Assembly: GCA_018969015.1 (NCBI GenBank)
Contig: JAGWZE010000008.1
Span: forward strand, 1 to 64,000
Direction: 5' to 3'
DNA length: 64,000 nt
From: Alphaproteobacteria bacterium
GTDB lineage: Bacteria; Pseudomonadota; Alphaproteobacteria; Caulobacterales; Aquidulcibacteraceae
Shown piece by piece: positions 47,604 to 55,629 of this stretch. The notes beneath the pieces were generated by a model. It was not told where the DNA came from, searched no databases, and was given only the letters and a program-made list of their open reading frames with translations. Within the stretch, counting starts at the first letter, position 1, and each line of letters begins with the position of its first letter. The position numbers were made by a program, and so were the translations under genes.

Positions 47604-50138
47604 TCAGGCCGCGAGCAGTTCCTTGACGCGCTCGGCGAGCACACGGGCGCCGACCGGCTTGGACAGGAAGCTCACCGGGATGTTGTCGATCACCTTCTGC
47701 ACGCTTTCGGGCGCATAGCCGGAGAGCAGCAGCACCTTCGCTGCGCCGATGAGTTCGGGACCGGCGGCGCGCAGCATGTCCGGGCCGTTCATCGCGGGCA
47801 TCGACACATCCGAGATGACGACGTCGAACGAGCCGGGCTTTTCGCGCAGGATGCGCAGGGCGTCCTCGCCGTCTTCGGCCAGTTCGATTTCGAAGCCGAA
47901 TTCGCGCAGGTTGCGGGCCGTCGCGAGACGGACGTCGTCGTCGTCCTCGACGAACAGGATGCGCCGGCCGCGGCCCGAGGCGTCGACGGGACGGCGCTCC
48001 ACCTGCGCGCGCTCGCGGCGCGCCATCTCGGCCAATTCGTCCGACGTCGGCGCATAGGCCGGCAGGAAAATGCGGAACGTCGTGCCTTTGCCGATGAACG
48101 AGTCGAAGAAGATGTAGCCGCCCGACTGCTTGACGATCCCGTAGCACGTGGCGAGCCCGAGGCCGGTGCCGCGGTTCGGCTCTTTCGTCGAGTGGAATGG
48201 GTGGAAGATCTTTTCCTTGTCGTCGTCCTTGATGCCGCAGCCGGTGTCGCTGACCTCGATCTGCACATAGTCGCCGTCTTCGACGGGCACGTTGGCGGCG
48301 TAGCGGCGCACGTCCGACGCGGACACATGCGACGTGCGCAGACCGAGCGTGCCGCCGCGGGCGATCGTTTCGTCCTGCGCCGTCATGGCGTCGCGCGCAT
48401 TGGAGATGAGGTTGACGAGCACGCGCTCGAGCTGCGTGCGGTCGGCCTTCACGAACGGCAGGCTTTGGCCGTGCTGGATCTCCACCTTCACCGCATCGCC
48501 GGCGAGACGACGACCGATCTCGTGCATCTGCTGCATGAAGCCGGCGACTTCGAGGATCTCGTTGCGGAACGTCTGCTGGCGCGCGTAGGCGCGAAGCATT
48601 TCCGAAAGCTCCTTCGCGCGCAGGGCGTGGATGTTGATCTGGTTGAGCTCGACATAATCGGGATCGCCGACGGGATGGCGCAGGAGGAGATAGTCCGTCG
48701 TCTGCATCATCACGGTGAGCAGGTTGTTGAAGTCGTGCGCAACGCCGCCCGCGAGGAGCCCGATTTCGCGCATCTTCTCCGCCTGGGCGAGGCGTTGTTC
48801 GAGCTCGCGCTGCTCGGACACGTTGATGACGTAGGCGAGCGCGCGGCCATCGCCCATGCGCACGATGTGCACGTGCGCGGCGACGCCGGGCTCGGTGGCG
48901 AGACGCAGCTCGACCGGCGCGCCCTGGCTCGCTTTGCGCAGCTTGGCCTGGAAGGCGTCGACGCCGTCGCCGGCTTCGAACAGATCGGCGAACCGCGCGC
49001 CCGGCGCAGCGCGGCCTTGCGCCATCTCCATCAGCGCCTGGTTGGCGTCGAGAATGCCGGCGGCGACGGGATCGGCGCCATCGAGCAGCGCGGCGCCGAA
49101 CGGGGCGTGGTCGAAGAAGGCTTCGGTCGGCTCGCCCGCGCGGACGGGGCGTTCGACGGGCGCGGCCTCGGGCAGCGCGTCCGCGTCGCTGGCGAAAACG
49201 AGCGCGCGGCAGGCGGCGTCGCCATCGGCGGCGGGCCAATAGGTGAGCACGACGGCGGGCGTCTCCGCGCCATCACGCGCGCGCAGCGTGACGTCGGTCC
49301 GCGTCGCGCCGAGGCTGCGGCGGTCGCGGCGCAGGACGCGGGCCGAATCTTCTTTCACGAAATCGCGAAGGCGCAGCATCGGCGTCTCGTCGCCGAAGCC
49401 GAGCAGCGTGCGCAGCGCCTGGTTGACGTACACCACCGAGCCGTCCTGGCGTGCGGCGAAGAAGCCGAGGGGCGCGTCGTCGACGAACAGAGCGCGGGCG
49501 GCGTCGCCTTCGACGACGGCGGTGGAGGTCATGGGGCGCAGCCGCCACAGGATGCGATCGGCCCCGAACGGGGCGACGCTGGCCTCGTAGCGATGCGTCT
49601 CGCCGCCGGCGCGCAGCGTTGCGGGCGGCAGGATTTCGCTGCGCGTTTCGCCGAGCCCCGCGGCGCGGGCGAGCCGGTACATCGGGGCCGACATCAGCGG
49701 ATCGGAACCGAAGAGGCGATCGAAGGCGGGCGGACGCGTGCTGTCCGACATGGCGCCCGCCTCGCCCGCGAGCGCGGCGTAGCGCTGGTTCACGGCGATG
49801 ACGGCGCCCGTGCGGTCGCTTACGAGGGCCGGCTCGGCGATGCCGTCGAGCACCGAATACTCGCCGCTGGTCGTCATGGCGGCAGCCTCGGCCGCGCCGC
49901 GGTCAGGGAACAGGCCGATCTGGCGGCCCCGGTTGCGCGACAGCCAGAGGAAAAACACCGCCGCCACCGCGGCCAGCGCGAGGAAGAGGACAACGCCGAC
50001 ACGGCCGACATCGGGGCCCGCCGTCAGTGCGACGCCAGCGGCTCCGGCGGCGATCGCCAGCGCGGCCCAGAACGCCAGACGCACCGGATCAAGGCCCGGC
50101 CCGGCCCGGCGCCGATTCGGTTCGTTCTCATGCGACAT
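47604..50138 (-). CDS. cckA: Cell-cycle hybrid histidine kinase CckA
   Basis: Phosphorelay kinase that feeds ChpT and then CtrA/CpdR. 844 residues from the ATG at 50136-50138 (AGGA six bases upstream). Two TM helices at about 20-65, PAS domains (about 95-215, 225-340, 350-450), H-box GLLAGGVAHDFNNLLTVMMQ, N-box LVNLISNARDAM, G1 VSDTGCGI, G2 NRGTGLGLATCYGI, then a receiver with Asp in VVISDVSMPAMNG and Lys in FLSKPVGA. The HDFNNLL and receiver arrangement is diagnostic. It follows flhB by 101 bases in the same direction. Confidence 0.93.
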   Translation of the reverse strand: MSHENEPNRRRAGPGLDPVRLAFWAALAIAAGAAGVALTAGPDVGRVGVVLFLALAAVAAVFFLWLSRNRGRQIGLFPDRGAAEAAAMTTSGEYSVLDGIAEPALVSDRTGAVIAVNQRYAALAGEAGAMSDSTRPPAFDRLFGSDPLMSAPMYRLARAAGLGETRSEILPPATLRAGGETHRYEASVAPFGADRILWRLRPMTSTAVVEGDAARALFVDDAPLGFFAARQDGSVVYVNQALRTLLGFGDETPMLRLRDFVKEDSARVLRRDRRSLGATRTDVTLRARDGAETPAVVLTYWPAADGDAACRALVFASDADALPEAAPVERPVRAGEPTEAFFDHAPFGAALLDGADPVAAGILDANQALMEMAQGRAAPGARFADLFEAGDGVDAFQAKLRKASQGAPVELRLATEPGVAAHVHIVRMGDGRALAYVINVSEQRELEQRLAQAEKMREIGLLAGGVAHDFNNLLTVMMQTTDYLLLRHPVGDPDYVELNQINIHALRAKELSEMLRAYARQQTFRNEILEVAGFMQQMHEIGRRLAGDAVKVEIQHGQSLPFVKADRTQLERVLVNLISNARDAMTAQDETIARGGTLGLRTSHVSASDVRRYAANVPVEDGDYVQIEVSDTGCGIKDDDKEKIFHPFHSTKEPNRGTGLGLATCYGIVKQSGGYIFFDSFIGKGTTFRIFLPAYAPTSDELAEMARRERAQVERRPVDASGRGRRILFVEDDDDVRLATARNLREFGFEIELAEDGEDALRILREKPGSFDVVISDVSMPAMNGPDMLRAAGPELIGAAKVLLLSGYAPESVQKVIDNIPVSFLSKPVGARVLAERVKELLAA

Positions 50139-50239
50139 GGACATTCCTGCTTTCCAGCTTCCCATTAAGACCGATTCGGCGCGCCGCGTGCCCCTTCGAG
50201 CCATGGGCCAGGCTCCCTGGCTTCGCCCGACGGCCCCGC

Positions 50240-51340
50240 CTAGGGCAGGCCGCTGCGCGGCGCCCCCGTGCGGGTCGGGCGGCGGCGGTTCGCGAGCCGG
50301 AGAATGACCCCGATCACCTTGGCGACCGCTTCGTAGTGCTCACGCGGGATGGGCGCGTCGAGTTCGGCGGTGGCGTACAGCGCGCGCGCCAGCGGCGGAT
50401 CCTCGATGATCGGGACGTCGTGCTCGCCGGCGACCTCGCGGATCTTCAAGGCGATGTCGTCCACGCCCTTGGCCACGCAGATCGGCGCGGGCGTCTCTTC
50501 GCCGTCGTAGCGGAGCGCGACGGCGTAGTGCGTCGGGTTGGTGACGACGACCGTGGCGCTCGGCACGGCCTGGATCATGCGGCGCTGCGCGCGTTGAAGG
50601 CGGATCTGGCGGATCTTCATTTTGATCTGCGGGTCCCCTTCGGACTGGCGCAGTTCGTCCTTCACTTCGGAGCGCGACATGCGCATGCGCTTCATGTAGC
50701 TCTGCCGCGTCATCACGTAGTCGACGATCGCCAGTGCGCCGAACGCGATGAGGCAGGCCCAGATGAGCGCGCCGATCCGCTCGCGGAACAGCGCCCAGAA
50801 GGCCCCAAGATCGAGCGTCACGAGGTTTTCGAGCACACCGTCGCGCGGCCACAGGGCCCAGACCAACGCGGCGCCGACGACGACGAGCTTGAAGACCGCC
50901 TTGCCGAAATTGGCGAGCGCGGCGGCGCCGAACACCCGCTTGAAGCCCTCGATCGGATTGATGCGTTCGAGCTTGGGTTCGAGCCGCTTCGAGGAGAAGG
51001 CCGGCTGGTCCTGCAGATAGCGGCCGGCGATGCCCGCACCGGCCATCGCGAGCATCGTGAGCCCCACCGCCGCGCCCACGCGAAGGCCCATTTCCAGCAG
51101 CAGCGCCTGGAGGGCCGGCCCGTCCGTCGCGAACGTGTGCGAAGACTCGAGCAGGACGAGCGCGAGGTGGCCGATGCGCTCGGCCATGGCGCCGCCGGAC
51201 GTGGTCAGCGTGAGCGCGCCGGCGGCCAGCATGAGCCACGTCGTCGCTTCCGGCGAATAGATGATCTCGCCGCGCTCGCGCGCTTCGGCCAACCGTTTCG
51301 CGGTTGGCTCTTCTGTCTTTTCGTCCTGGTCTTCGGCCAT
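50240..51340 (-). CDS. flhB: Flagellar type III export protein FlhB
   Basis: Substrate-specificity switch of the flagellar export gate. 366 residues: DEKTEEPTAKRLAEARERGEI at the N-terminus, four TM helices, and the autocleavage motif NPTH in VVVTNPTHYAVALRYD followed by FlhBC (APICVAKGVDDIALKIREVAGEHDVPIIEDPPLARALY). Complete. It begins nine bases after the fliR stop. Confidence 0.96.
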   Translation of the reverse strand: MAEDQDEKTEEPTAKRLAEARERGEIIYSPEATTWLMLAAGALTLTTSGGAMAERIGHLALVLLESSHTFATDGPALQALLLEMGLRVGAAVGLTMLAMAGAGIAGRYLQDQPAFSSKRLEPKLERINPIEGFKRVFGAAALANFGKAVFKLVVVGAALVWALWPRDGVLENLVTLDLGAFWALFRERIGALIWACLIAFGALAIVDYVMTRQSYMKRMRMSRSEVKDELRQSEGDPQIKMKIRQIRLQRAQRRMIQAVPSATVVVTNPTHYAVALRYDGEETPAPICVAKGVDDIALKIREVAGEHDVPIIEDPPLARALYATAELDAPIPREHYEAVAKVIGVILRLANRRRPTRTGAPRSGLP

Positions 51341-51349
51341 GGGCGCGAC

Positions 51350-52099
51350 CTATCGGAGCGAGCGGGCGAACTGGTCGAGGCGATCGAGCCACACCAGCAT
51401 GCCGGCGGAAAGAACCAGCGCCGTGATCATGAACCCGCCCAGCACGTTCAAGGACATGGCGACGAAAAACACCTGGATCTGCGGGATCAGGCGCGACAGC
51501 ACGCCCAGACCGATCCGGAAGATCAGGCCGGCGAAGATCAGCGGCGCGGTGATCTGCAGCGCGATGCGGAACGAATCGCCCACGGCGCGGACGCCGAGAT
51601 CGGCGATGTCGCCGAGCGCGACGCTCTCGGACGGCCGGAAGAGCCCGTAGCTGTCGACGAGCGCGCGCAGGAAGGCGTGATGGAGGTCGGTCGCGAACAC
51701 CAATGCGATGCCGAGAATGCCCAGGAACACCGACACCACCTGCCCCGTGGCGGTCATCGTCGGATCGGCGGTCTGCGCGAAGGACAGGCCCGTCTCCATG
51801 CCGATGATCTGGCCGGCCGTGGCGAGCGCGGAGACGAGGATGCGCGCGACCGCGCCCATGGCGAGGCCGATCAGCACTTCGCCGATCAGGACGCCGGTCG
51901 CGACGCCGAAATCGGCGGGCGCCTTGGGGATGACGGGCGCGACGGCTGGCGCCACGACGACGGTGACGAGCAGCGCGAGCGTCAACCGGACGTTGGCGGG
52001 AACGGGCTGTTCGCCGAACGCCGGGAACAGCATCAGCATCGTGCCGATCCGCGCGAAGGTGAGCGCCACGCTCCACAGATCGACGCCGAACATCTCCAC
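51350..52099 (-). CDS. fliR: Flagellar export protein FliR
   Basis: Export-gate membrane protein. 249 residues with about six TM helices; FARIGTMLMLFPAFGEQPVPANVRLTLALLVTVVVAP, GEVLIGLAMGAVARILVSALATAGQIIGMETGLSFAQTADP and the FGLFRPSE-type segment SYGLFRPSE are FliR signatures. It starts two bases before the fliQ stop region, in the fliQ-fliR-flhB order. Confidence 0.95.
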   Translation of the reverse strand: MEMFGVDLWSVALTFARIGTMLMLFPAFGEQPVPANVRLTLALLVTVVVAPAVAPVIPKAPADFGVATGVLIGEVLIGLAMGAVARILVSALATAGQIIGMETGLSFAQTADPTMTATGQVVSVFLGILGIALVFATDLHHAFLRALVDSYGLFRPSESVALGDIADLGVRAVGDSFRIALQITAPLIFAGLIFRIGLGVLSRLIPQIQVFFVAMSLNVLGGFMITALVLSAGMLVWLDRLDQFARSLR

Positions 52100-52100
52100 G

Positions 52101-52364
52101 TCAGTAGGCCGCGATCTTCTGGAAGATCTGCTCGGTGAAACGCCCGAGCAACCCGCCCATGATCGGCAGGAACAACACGAGCGTGACGAAGATCGCGAGA
52201 ATTTTCGGCACGAATACCAGTGTCTGTTCTTGGATCTGTGTGAGCGTTTGCAGAAGCGAGACGACGAGGCCGACGACCAGGCCGACGATCATCGCCGGCG
52301 CAGAGATCAGGATCGTAAGCCAGAGCGCGTCCCGACCGAAATCGAGCACCTCGGCGGGCGTCAT
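52101..52364 (-). CDS. fliQ: Flagellar export protein FliQ
   Basis: 87 residues from the ATG at 52362-52364 (GAAAGGA upstream), the normal length; two TM helices in a hairpin. TPAEVLDFGRDALWLTILISAPAMIVGLVVGLVVSLLQTLTQIQEQTLVFVPKI contains the invariant LLQTLTQIQEQTL. First gene of the fliQ-fliR-flhB(-cckA) block. Confidence 0.96.
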   Translation of the reverse strand: MTPAEVLDFGRDALWLTILISAPAMIVGLVVGLVVSLLQTLTQIQEQTLVFVPKILAIFVTLVLFLPIMGGLLGRFTEQIFQKIAAY

Positions 52365-52410
52365 GGCGCAGTCCTTTCGTCGATCGTGCGGCGACAAAGC
52401 GGTCGTACGG

Positions 52411-52425
52411 TGAATCGGGCGTTAA
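52411..52425 (-). promoter_or_regulatory. CtrA-like site with embedded GANTC upstream of fliQ
   Basis: On the minus strand TTAA-CGCCCGA-TTCA (one mismatch from TTAA-N7-TTAA), about 50 bases upstream of the fliQ start. GAATC at 52412-52416 overlaps it, a CcrM-type methylation site. In Caulobacter the fliQR promoter is a classic CtrA target; function here is inferred. Apart from the small gene at 52602 the 380-base fliP-fliQ gap shows nothing else. Confidence 0.6.
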
Positions 52426-52601
52426 CCGGAACCCGCGAAACGAGGTGTGTGGATGTCGCTGCGCAGCGCATTGCCGCGCCCAGTCGACGTCGATGGTGTG
52501 TCGTCGGCGCCGCAGCTGAGGACATTCGAAAACACCCCCTCGCCGCGCGCCTACATTGCGAAGAAAGATAAGTCGGGGCGAACGACTGGGTGGAGGACGT
52601 C

Positions 52602-52721
52602 ATGGAACAGGCTTCAAAGGTCACGTGGGTGACTCGCGTTCGCGCGTGGATCAAAAAACTCCGGACGGGAACCGACGATTACGGTCGTCGCCTGATCGAC
52701 GGATATGGTCTGGAGCGCTGA
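52602..52721 (+). CDS. Candidate 39-residue small protein between fliQ and fliP
   Basis: ATG 52602 follows TGGAGG with five bases spacing and encodes a basic, amphipathic 39-residue peptide that begins MEQASKVTWVTRVRAWIKKL and ends DYGRRLIDGYGLER before TGA. Third positions look codon-biased, and it sits on the plus strand, opposite to both flagellar blocks and divergent from fliQ. I do not recognise a family. It could also be a chance frame, but the ribosome site and the empty gap argue for a gene. Confidence 0.5.
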   Translation: MEQASKVTWVTRVRAWIKKLRTGTDDYGRRLIDGYGLER

Positions 52722-52744
52722 GTTTCCTGCATAAGATCTGAGCA

Positions 52745-53566
52745 TCAGCCGCCTGGCGGGCCGGTCGCGAAACTTTCGACGAGCGAGCCCGCCACCAGGC
52801 GCCAGCCATCGACCAGCACGAAGAAAATCAGCTTGAACGGCAGGCTGATCGTGATCGGCGGCACCATCATCATGCCCATCGCCATGAGCAGCGAACTCAC
52901 CACGAGATCGATGATCAGGAACGGGATGAAGAGCATGAAGCCGATCTCGAACGCGCGGCGCAGCTCTGAGATCATGAACGCCGGGATGACCACACGCAGC
53001 GGCAGATCGTCCGCCGTCTGAGGCGTCTCGAGTTTCGCCATGTCGACGAAGAGTTTCAGGTCCTGCTCGCGCGTGTGCTGCAGCATGAAGCCGCGCACGG
53101 GCTCGGCGATGCGCGGATAGGCCTCCGAGAGCGTCATCTGCCCTTCCATCAGCGGGCGCACGCCCGCCTGATAGGCGGCGTCCCACGTCGGCTGCATCAC
53201 GAAGGCCGTGAGGAACAGCGCCAGAGAGACGATCACGACGTTGGGCGGCGCCTGCTGCAGGCCGATGGCGGTGCGCAGCAGAGAGAGCACGACGACGATG
53301 CGCACGAAGCACGTTGTCATGATGAGGATCGACGGCGCCAGCGACAGCACCGTGACGAGCGCGGTGAGTTGCAGCACGCGCTCGGTGAGGCCGGCCCCCG
53401 TGCCGAGATCGATGTTGATCGACGGGTTCGGGGCGGTCTGCGCCGCGGCGACGCCGCCGAAGGCAAAGAGGCCGAACGCGATCACGACGGGCGCGACGAG
53501 GCCGATGACCAGCCACGCCAATTCGCGCCTAAGATCGCGCGGCGTTTTCTCGTGATCGGGCTTCAT
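52745..53566 (-). CDS. fliP: Flagellar export protein FliP
   Basis: 273 residues from the ATG at 53564-53566, which overlaps the fliO stop; the frame is open upstream but as shadow. The N-terminal signal-type segment ends GVAAAQTAP. Then VLQLTALVTVLSLAPSILIMTTCFVRIVVVLSLLRTAIGLQQAPPN and a C-terminal PAFMISELRRAFEIGFMLFIPFLIIDLVVSSLLMAMGMMM...PFKLIFFVLVDGW: the FliP core with four TM helices. Confidence 0.97.
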   Translation of the reverse strand: MKPDHEKTPRDLRRELAWLVIGLVAPVVIAFGLFAFGGVAAAQTAPNPSINIDLGTGAGLTERVLQLTALVTVLSLAPSILIMTTCFVRIVVVLSLLRTAIGLQQAPPNVVIVSLALFLTAFVMQPTWDAAYQAGVRPLMEGQMTLSEAYPRIAEPVRGFMLQHTREQDLKLFVDMAKLETPQTADDLPLRVVIPAFMISELRRAFEIGFMLFIPFLIIDLVVSSLLMAMGMMMVPPITISLPFKLIFFVLVDGWRLVAGSLVESFATGPPGG

Positions 53567-53865
53567 GACGCGGCGCTTTCGTCCGCGGCGTCCGCAGCGG
53601 GCGCATCGCGGCCACGCGCTTTGGCGATCGGGCGATCGCCGAAGGGCGACAGGAGAATCAGGTGCTCTTCGCCGTCGACGGCGACCAGCGCGAGTTGACG
53701 GCGCGGATCCAGCATCAGGCGCTCCACGACGCGAAGCCGACGCCCGGCCGGGGGCGGTCCTGGCTGCACCATGCCGAGGCGGCGGGCCGCCAGCGCCAGA
53801 AGGCCGATCATCGCGAGGGTGGCGACCAGCGCAAACACGGCGCGGCCCCAATCGAGCACATCCAT
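53563..53865 (-). CDS. fliO: FliO-like flagellar export assembly protein
   Basis: 100 residues from the ATG at 53863-53865 (AGGGAGG upstream). One TM helix (AVFALVATLAMIGLLALAARRLG) and a cytoplasmic domain RRLRVVERLMLDPRRQLALVAVDGEEHLILLSPFGDRPI typical of FliO/FlbD-type assembly chaperones of FliP. Four-base overlap with fliP. An earlier ATG gives 20 extra residues without a membrane signal. Confidence 0.88.
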   Translation of the reverse strand: MDVLDWGRAVFALVATLAMIGLLALAARRLGMVQPGPPPAGRRLRVVERLMLDPRRQLALVAVDGEEHLILLSPFGDRPIAKARGRDAPAADAADESAAS

Positions 53866-53931
53866 CGCGGCGCCTCCCTTCTGTCGGGCCGAGCGGACAA
53901 GGCCGCGAGTCGGGACGGCGCTCAAGGCCGG

Positions 53932-53946
53932 TTAAGCCGCCATTAA
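53932..53946. promoter_or_regulatory. Perfect CtrA box between fliO and flgB
   Basis: TTAA-GCCGCCA-TTAA followed by C, an exact TTAA-N7-TTAA CtrA motif, 39 bases before the flgB start and 67 bases before the fliO start. It is in the only gap between two divergent flagellar operons, so it can serve either or both. Confidence 0.85.
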
Positions 53947-53984
53947 CCATGCTGAGCGAGAGTTGAAGATCGGAGGCTTCCGCC

Positions 53985-54377
53985 GTGTCACTGCTCGATC
54001 AGCCGTACTTTGCAGCGCTGCGGGCGCGGCTCGATCTCTTGAGCCAGCGCCAGAAGCTGATTTCCGAGAACGTCGCGAACGCGTCGACGCCGGGCTACGT
54101 GCCGCGCGACATCGACACCTCGCAGTTCGACCGCGCTCTCGCGAGCGCGATGCAACGCCGGGCTTCGGGGATGTCGCCGGCGTCGAGCGTCTCGACGTCG
54201 CTCGCCCGCATCGTCAAAAGCCCGGACACCGAAACCACGCTCGACGGCAATGCGGTCGAGCTCGAAGACCAGGTTCTGAAGGCCGCGCAGACGCGCCAAG
54301 CCTACGAAACCTCCGTCGCCTTGTATCAGAAGGGCCTCGCCTTGATCCGCCTCGCCGCGCGCGGGCCCGGCCAATAG
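53985..54377 (+). CDS. flgB: Flagellar basal-body rod protein FlgB
   Basis: 130 residues from GTG 53985 (LLDQPYFAALRARLDLLSQRQKLISENVANASTPGY). The NVANASTPGY motif is the rod/hook signature; the C-terminus RQAYETSVALYQKGLALIRLAARG is the family helix. First gene of flgB-flgC-fliE, which follows the perfect CtrA box. Confidence 0.95.
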   Translation: MSLLDQPYFAALRARLDLLSQRQKLISENVANASTPGYVPRDIDTSQFDRALASAMQRRASGMSPASSVSTSLARIVKSPDTETTLDGNAVELEDQVLKAAQTRQAYETSVALYQKGLALIRLAARGPGQ

Positions 54378-54387
54378 GAGCTGACGC

Positions 54388-54801
54388 GTGAGCGATCTCG
54401 ACGCCGCAATGGCGGCCGCCGCGAGCGGCCTCTCCGCCCAGACGATGCGCATGCGCATCGCTGCAGAAAACATGGCCAACGCCAACTCCACCGGGCAGAC
54501 GCCGGGTTCGGATCCGTTCCGGCGGCGCATTCCCGTGCTGCAGGGCGCGGAGCTGAAATCGGGCGACGCGTTCGGCGTGATGGTGGTCGGCGCGATCCAG
54601 GATCAGTCCGACTTCCGGCTGCAGTATAACCCGGCCCATCCGGCGGCGGACGCGTCGGGCATGGTGAAGATGCCCAACGTCGACACCATGATCGAGATGA
54701 TGGACATGCGCGAAGCCGCGCGCGCCTACGAGGCGAATCTGAGCATGCTCGACACGTCGCGCAGCCTGACGAGCCGAACGCTCGACATCCTGCGCCGCTG
54801 A
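54388..54801 (+). CDS. flgC: Flagellar basal-body rod protein FlgC
   Basis: 137 residues from GTG 54388. SAQTMRMRIAAENMANANSTG is the rod motif; the proximal-rod FlgC C-terminus VDTMIEMMDMREAARAYEANLSMLDTSRSLTSRTLDILRR is complete. Ten bases after the flgB stop. Confidence 0.95.
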   Translation: MSDLDAAMAAAASGLSAQTMRMRIAAENMANANSTGQTPGSDPFRRRIPVLQGAELKSGDAFGVMVVGAIQDQSDFRLQYNPAHPAADASGMVKMPNVDTMIEMMDMREAARAYEANLSMLDTSRSLTSRTLDILRR

Positions 54802-54833
54802 GGGGCGATCCGGCCCCGTACCGAGGCTGACCG

Positions 54834-55154
54834 ATGGCGATCGATCCGATTTCCGCATCCCGCGCCTATCAGGCGGCGGCGCGGGCGCTCAAGACCAGCA
54901 GCACCGAAGGCGGCAGCGACGCCGGCGCAGCGGGCGGCCTCGACTTCGGCAACATGGTCAAAGGCGCGGTCGAGCAGACGACCGCGGCGACGAAGGCCGC
55001 CGAGAAGATGGGCATGCAGGCGGCGGCCGGCCGGGCCGACATCGTCGACGTGGTGACGGCCATTGCCGCCGCCGAAACGACCCTCGAGACCATGATCACG
55101 GTCCGCAACCAGGTGATCCAGGCCTACCAGGAAATCCTGCGCATGCCGATCTGA
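54834..55154 (+). CDS. fliE: Flagellar hook-basal body protein FliE
   Basis: 106 residues: AIDPISASRAYQAAARAL, then the low-complexity Gly/Ser linker, and the conserved C-terminal helices GLDFGNMVKGAVEQTTAATKAAEKMGMQAAAGRADIVDVVTAIAAAETTLETMITVRNQVIQAYQEILRMPI. Adapter between the MS ring and rod. Third gene of the flgBC-fliE operon. Confidence 0.95.
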   Translation: MAIDPISASRAYQAAARALKTSSTEGGSDAGAAGGLDFGNMVKGAVEQTTAATKAAEKMGMQAAAGRADIVDVVTAIAAAETTLETMITVRNQVIQAYQEILRMPI

Positions 55155-55194
55155 CGCGCTCGCGTCGGCCGCGCCGCGGGGCTAAACATCCCGC

Positions 55195-55629
55195 ATGCAT
55201 GATCGCCAGACCATCGCCTTGTCCGATGTCCCCGTCGAATTGCGGCTCGGCGTGCCCGACGCCGAGCGCGCCCGGCCGCAGACCGTTCTCGTCTCCGTCG
55301 AGCTCGACCTGTTCGATCCGCCCGCCTTTCCGCGCGCCGATCACCTTTCCGGCACGATCGACTATGACGCGATCATCGCCTTCCTGCAGGTCGGCCTGCC
55401 GGCGCGGGGCGAGATCCACCTGATCGAAACGGTCGCGGACCTCGTGGCGCAGCACACGCTGGCGCTGTCGCCGCGGATCGCCTGGGTGGACGTCACCGTG
55501 AAGAAGCCGGCCGTCCTGGGCGGCGCCGGGCTCGTGTCCGTCTCGCTGCGCCGCTACGCCGACCGGGCGACGCACCGTGTCGCGGCGGTGCTCGCGGAAG
55601 AGGCCGCCCGGCACGAGGCGAAGCTGTGA
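55195..55629 (+). CDS. folB: Dihydroneopterin aldolase
   Basis: Folate-pathway aldolase acting on 7,8-dihydroneopterin. 144 residues: ALSDVPVELRLGVPDAERARPQTVLVSVELDLF, LSGTIDYDAIIAFLQVGLPARGEIHLIETVADLVAQHTL, VKKPAVLGGAGLVSVSLRRY. The Glu of IETVADL is the active-site region. The following SDR begins inside its stop codon (GTGA). Confidence 0.9.
   Translation: MHDRQTIALSDVPVELRLGVPDAERARPQTVLVSVELDLFDPPAFPRADHLSGTIDYDAIIAFLQVGLPARGEIHLIETVADLVAQHTLALSPRIAWVDVTVKKPAVLGGAGLVSVSLRRYADRATHRVAAVLAEEAARHEAKL

Noticed and set aside
48192-52138. Long plus-strand open frames opposite cckA, flhB and fliR
   Set aside because: They mirror well-supported genes on the minus strand; His/Arg/Asp-rich low-complexity translation.
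52447-52741. Two 61-codon plus-strand frames in the fliP-fliQ gap
   Set aside because: No good ribosome site, Arg/Ser-rich translation; the 39-codon frame within the gap has the better start and composition.
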